A stretch of DNA of 18,097 nt from Proteobacteria bacterium UBA7821 (GTDB taxonomy: Bacteria > Pseudomonadota > Gammaproteobacteria > Comchoanobacterales > Comchoanobacteraceae): the NCBI GenBank assembly GCA_002480165.1, contig DLBP01000056.1:9065-27161 (forward strand), read 5' to 3'. Shown here one piece after another: positions 15,459-18,097 of the stretch. A program made the position numbers and the translations under genes. Position 1 is the first letter of the stretch. Each line of letters begins with the position of its first letter. The notes under the pieces are model-generated. The model was not told the DNA's origin. It saw only the letters and a program-made list of their open reading frames with translations, and ran no database searches.

Positions 15459-16304
15459 ATGTTAGATCTCGATAAACTAAATGGTTCATTACAGAGCTTT
15501 ATTAAAGAAAAGATAAAAGATTTTTCCTGTAAAGTCGCCATCGTTTCAGGGTCTGGTCAAGGGTTTATTGGTGAGAAAATGGAGGTGTTACAATCTATTC
15601 CATTCACAGATATTCCCGGTTTTAAGGCAACGGGTGTTTCTGGCCATGCTGGCCAAGTATTGCTAGCCAAGTCAGCCGGTGTGCCAGTCCTCTTTTTTAA
15701 AGGTCGTTTTCATTGGTATGCAGGCGCGACAGCTACTCAGTTTCATGCGATGATGCAGTTATCACAGTTGTTAGGCTGTGAGACCGTATTATTAACCAAT
15801 GCGTCTGGATCACTCAATGCAACCATGCATCCAGGTGAATTAGTCATGATCGATGATCACATTAATTGGCAAACGAATCCATTAGCTGGTGCGGTATTTG
15901 GCGGCAAGACCATGTTTGTTGATATGGGTCAGCCTTACTCAAAAGATATTCAAAATATGCTGTCGGATAGTGCTTCCTCTAGTCAGATTAAACTGCATAC
16001 TGGCACATACATGGGTGTGATGGGCCCTAACTTTGAAACGCGTGCCGAAGTTAAATTATTTAGACAGATGGGAGCTGATGTTGTCGGGATGTCAACGGTT
16101 GCAGATGTATTGGTCGCACGTTTTTATCAACTAAAAGTAGGTTGTGTGTCTGCGGTTGTTAACTTTGGTGCTGGTATGGCGGCTGATCAGTTGTCTCATG
16201 ATTTAACACTCGACAGAGCTCAACAGTCCTCAGAAGCTTTGCAACAGCTACTGACTTTGTTTATACAAAAATACCATTCATTAGAAGCACATTATGCTAG
16301 CTGA
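15459..16304 (+). CDS. Purine nucleoside phosphorylase, trimeric (PNP/XapA) type
   Basis: Splits purine nucleosides with inorganic phosphate into base and ribose-1-phosphate. The protein has 281 residues, the size of trimeric PNPs such as human PNP and XapA. VSGSGQG at 29-35 is the phosphate-binding serine loop. GRFHWYAG at 82-89 contains H85 but has Ala88 where human PNP has Glu89 (GRFHMYEG). N114 lies in TNASGSL. MGPNFETRAE holds F192 and E193, which bind the base, and GMSTV holds M211. N235 in VNFGAGM aligns with human Asn243. The N-terminal 20 residues are helical and typical. It sits between DUF47 and pit, 11 bp after the former and overlapping the latter by 11 bp. Substrate preference (guanosine/inosine or xanthosine) cannot be read from the sequence. 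Confidence 0.9.
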   Translation: MLDLDKLNGSLQSFIKEKIKDFSCKVAIVSGSGQGFIGEKMEVLQSIPFTDIPGFKATGVSGHAGQVLLAKSAGVPVLFFKGRFHWYAGATATQFHAMMQLSQLLGCETVLLTNASGSLNATMHPGELVMIDDHINWQTNPLAGAVFGGKTMFVDMGQPYSKDIQNMLSDSASSSQIKLHTGTYMGVMGPNFETRAEVKLFRQMGADVVGMSTVADVLVARFYQLKVGCVSAVVNFGAGMAADQLSHDLTLDRAQQSSEALQQLLTLFIQKYHSLEAHYAS

Positions 16305-17532
16305 TCTAAGTATACACATTGTCTTGGCACTGCTATCAGGCTTACTGATGGCGTGTGCTGTAGGTGCCAATGATGTTGCAAACGCCATGGGAACATCTGT
16401 GGGCTCAAAAGTAATCTCTCTCAAACAAGCTGTTTTGATCGCTGCTATATTTGAAGCTTTTGGTGCCATGTTTGCTAGTTCTGAGGTGACAACCACTATT
16501 CGACAAAGCGTTGTTGATCTAAGTTATTTTGAAACCGATATTCAAGCTTTAACATTGGGTATGGTAACCTGCCTACTCGCATCAGCTACTTGGCTGATTT
16601 TAGCGACTTATTTTGCCTGGCCAGTATCAACTACACACAGTATTATTGGCTCACTTGTTGGTTTCGCCTATCTAGTTAAAGGACATGATGCCATCCACTG
16701 GATGACATTGACTGGGATTTTTCTTAGTTGGCTAACGGGCCCACTCATCTCGGCTCTAATTGGATACTTGCTATTTCGCTCTATCCAGCGATTGATTCTA
16801 TCGAACGTAAAACCTATTCGATGTGCAAAGTTCTTCTTGCCTTTTTATGGTAGTTTAGTAGGTTTTTTTATATCCTTACCAGTTTTGTTAAAGCAGTTTG
16901 AGTCCATGCTACCTATCGTGATGTATTCAATTTTGGTTGGTGTTTTGTTTTCTATTCCTGTATTAGTAATATCATGGCGTTCTGATTATGACGAATTACT
17001 GCCACTAGACAATCAATTATCAGCAGTGGAAAAGATGTTTGGTGTGCTCGTAGTGATGACGGCATCTTTGATGGCATTTTCTCATGGGTCAAATGATGTT
17101 GCTAACGCAATCGGCCCATTGTCGGTAATTATTGGCCTAGAGCAGCATGGCATTGCAGCATTAAGCCAATCAGAGATACCGGCCTCTTTACTGTTGTTTG
17201 GTGCAGGAGGCATTGTCATTGGCCTAGCTGTGTATGGTTATCGTATTATTGAGACCGTTGGCAATCAGATCACATCGTTGACTCCAACAAGAAGTTTTTC
17301 TGCTCAATTGTCTACTTCTGTCGTTATGGTAGTGGCAACCTGTGTCGGCTTGCCAATCTCAACAACGCAGATCTTGGTTGGGTCTATTTTAGGGGTAGGC
17401 ATGGCTAGAGGGTTACAAGCGTTGAATATCAGGATTGTCAAAAATATATTTATGTCATGGGTGGTGACTTTACCATCTGGCGCCTGTTTATCTATAGTCT
17501 ATTACATCATTCTAGATTACATGATTTATTAG
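16294..17532 (+). CDS. pit: PiT family inorganic phosphate transporter
   Basis: Inner-membrane low-affinity transporter of inorganic phosphate, probably as a metal-phosphate complex with protons. The protein has 412 residues and is nearly all hydrophobic, with about ten spans in two homologous halves. Each half carries the PiT signature: GANDVANA at 24-31 and GSNDVANA at 265-272. The STTHSIIGS and STTQILVGS motifs recur in the matching places. A hydrophilic loop (about residues 228-245, SDYDELLPLDNQLSAVEK) separates the halves. The ATG at 16294 overlaps the PNP gene by 11 bp. It is the last gene of the long operon; a weak terminator follows at once. The pairing with DUF47 supports the assignment. 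Confidence 0.96.
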   Translation: MLADLSIHIVLALLSGLLMACAVGANDVANAMGTSVGSKVISLKQAVLIAAIFEAFGAMFASSEVTTTIRQSVVDLSYFETDIQALTLGMVTCLLASATWLILATYFAWPVSTTHSIIGSLVGFAYLVKGHDAIHWMTLTGIFLSWLTGPLISALIGYLLFRSIQRLILSNVKPIRCAKFFLPFYGSLVGFFISLPVLLKQFESMLPIVMYSILVGVLFSIPVLVISWRSDYDELLPLDNQLSAVEKMFGVLVVMTASLMAFSHGSNDVANAIGPLSVIIGLEQHGIAALSQSEIPASLLLFGAGGIVIGLAVYGYRIIETVGNQITSLTPTRSFSAQLSTSVVMVVATCVGLPISTTQILVGSILGVGMARGLQALNIRIVKNIFMSWVVTLPSGACLSIVYYIILDYMIY

Positions 17533-17557
17533 TTGGTAATAGTTAATACCGGTTTTT
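17533..17557 (+). terminator. Weak rho-independent terminator after pit
   Basis: TTGGTA (17533-17538) pairs with TACCGG (17547-17552), giving four Watson-Crick and two G-U pairs around an 8-base loop, followed directly by five T (17553-17557). It begins at the base after the pit stop codon. The stem is short and weak, so some read-through is likely. Confidence 0.35.
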
Positions 17558-17830
17558 ATCAAATCATGACTCGCCTTGTCAGTGTTAACCCATCGAATTA
17601 TGAGAATGGTCGTTTTTGTGTGATCAGTTACAAGATTCTGAAACAAAAGAGTTCAATGGCTGTTTAATCAATGTGGCAAGCGTATGCTTAGCTTAGGTTA
17701 AGCCTGGTCATTCTTGCATCAGTTAGTGAATCTATTCTAGGGAATTAGTTTACTTAGTTAATAGATATAATAATTATTAATATGTGATAATATTACAGTG
17801 TCTTGACATAAAATAAGGAAAAATATTTGG
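17558..17830. other. AT-rich noncoding region, no gene recognised
   Basis: No recognised coding gene, tRNA or mobile element. A 33-codon frame (17566-17667) lacks a ribosome binding site. A small inverted repeat GCTTA-GGT-TAAGC sits near 17690-17702 without a T-tract. From about 17740 onward the sequence is very AT-rich and holds the likely promoter of the next gene. This stretch separates the core metabolic operon from the repeat gene at the right edge. Confidence 0.5.
17783..17791 (+). promoter_or_regulatory. Possible extended -10 promoter of the DUF4116-like gene
   Basis: TGTGATAAT is a TG-N extended -10 with five of six bases of TATAAT, in very AT-rich DNA; no good -35 precedes it. Transcription would start near 17798. 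AAGGAA (17815-17820) is the probable ribosome binding site, 10 bp before the ATG at 17831. A perfect TTGACA at 17803-17808 lacks a suitable -10 before the start codon. Confidence 0.3.
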
Positions 17831-18097
17831 ATGCCAACAGGAAAAAAACAAATGTTAGAAAGGGTGAAGCAAGATAACAGAACACTCAGGTTTGCTTCAC
17901 CAGAGTTAAAAGTTGATCGAAAAGTCGTCTTAGCAGCAATAAGTCAAAATGGCTTACACTCCAGTATGCTTCAGCCGCATTAAAAAATGATCGAGACTTT
18001 ATTTTAAATGTTATGAATCAAAATGGTGAGGCGCTCCAGTATGTTCTCCCTCAGTGGAAAGATGACCCTGACATTGTGCTTGCGGCACTCCAGCAAA
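17831..18097 (+). pseudogene. DUF4116-like repeat protein, frameshifted and 3'-partial
   Basis: The ATG at 17831 opens MPTGKKQMLERVKQDNRT, followed by helical repeats of 25 residues: LRFASPELKVDRKVVLAAIS, then LQYASAALKNDRDFILNVMN, then LQYVLPQWKDDPDIVLAAL. This pattern (LxYAS..LKxDrdxVLxAvxQNGxA) is what I know as DUF4116, found in repeats in amoeba-associated bacteria such as Legionella; function unknown. The first frame stops at TAA 17981 after only 50 codons. Repeats two and three lie in another frame. The expected codons NGL-A-LQY read 'tta ca ctc cag': a single base is missing between 17956 and 17957. The frame after the shift stays open to the window edge, so more repeats probably follow. 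Sequencing error is the alternative to true inactivation. Confidence 0.72.
17885..18097 (+). repeat. Protein-coding tandem repeat, 75-bp period
   Basis: Three units begin at 17885 (ctcagg), 17959 (ctccag) and 18034 (ctccag). The second spacing is exactly 75 bp and the first is 74 bp, which locates the single-base loss in the first unit. The units share the protein pattern LxY/F-A/V-x-x-x-W/L-K-x-D-x-x-x-V/I-L. The third runs off the window. Confidence 0.75.

Noticed and set aside
17566..17667. A 33-codon open frame in the gap after pit.
   Set aside because: No ribosome binding site, no recognisable features, and the length is expected by chance.
17690..17702. Inverted repeat GCTTA-GGT-TAAGC as a terminator.
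   Set aside because: The stem is 5 bp with a 3-base loop and no T-tract follows.
17803..17808. Perfect TTGACA as the -35 of the DUF4116-like gene.
   Set aside because: The only -10-like sequences at workable spacing fall on or next to the start codon, and the ribosome binding site lies between; an upstream extended -10 fits better.

Overview
The window reads as a chromosomal stretch of a gammaproteobacterium with moderately low GC (roughly low-to-mid forties by eye). The protein families point this way: an E. coli-like PBP1a and PriA, Hda, DUF2066, and a tkt-gap-pgk-pyk cluster of the kind I recall from Legionella and Coxiella (not checked here). A gene with DUF4116-type repeats at the right edge fits a host- or amoeba-associated relative of the Legionellales, but this is inference. 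GTG starts are common (rdgB, tag, mrcA and priA all use one), and at least one gene starts with TTG.

Layout. 1-1712: the end of an unrecognised membrane protein, then rdgB (nucleotide-pool cleaning) and tag (3-methyladenine DNA glycosylase), closely spaced. 1713-1850: a leader with an inverted repeat. 1851-6221: mrcA (PBP1a) and priA (replication restart helicase), 9 bp apart. 6222-7902: a good sigma70-like promoter, then an exported DUF2066 protein whose stop codon overlaps the start of hda (regulatory inactivation of DnaA). 7888-8875, minus strand: a DUF2203 gene overlapping a wrbA-like flavodoxin-fold quinone reductase; the wrbA tail overlaps the hda tail by 15 bp. 8876-8982: a divergent promoter region. 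8983-17532: an eight-gene run on the plus strand with overlaps or gaps of at most 11 bp, tkt-gap-pgk-pyk-(63-aa membrane protein)-DUF47-purine nucleoside phosphorylase-pit. 17533-17830: a weak terminator and AT-rich noncoding DNA. 17831-18097: the start of a DUF4116-like repeat gene with a one-base deletion.

How it fits together. The long run joins the pentose phosphate/lower glycolysis steps to uptake of inorganic phosphate (PiT transporter plus its DUF47 partner) and to a phosphate-consuming purine salvage enzyme. GAPDH and PNP both use free phosphate, so co-expression is biochemically sensible. GAPDH lacks the three residues usually linked to NAD specificity, PGK has Asn in place of Asp in its GGGDT loop, PNP has Ala in place of Glu in GRxHxYEG, and Hda has Ile in place of Lys/Arg in its P-loop. 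I see no CRISPR array, transposase, phage gene, tRNA, rRNA or obvious defence system. Most of the window is ordinary core genome; the points most worth a second look are the phosphate-glycolysis operon, the enzyme active-site substitutions and the frameshifted repeat gene.
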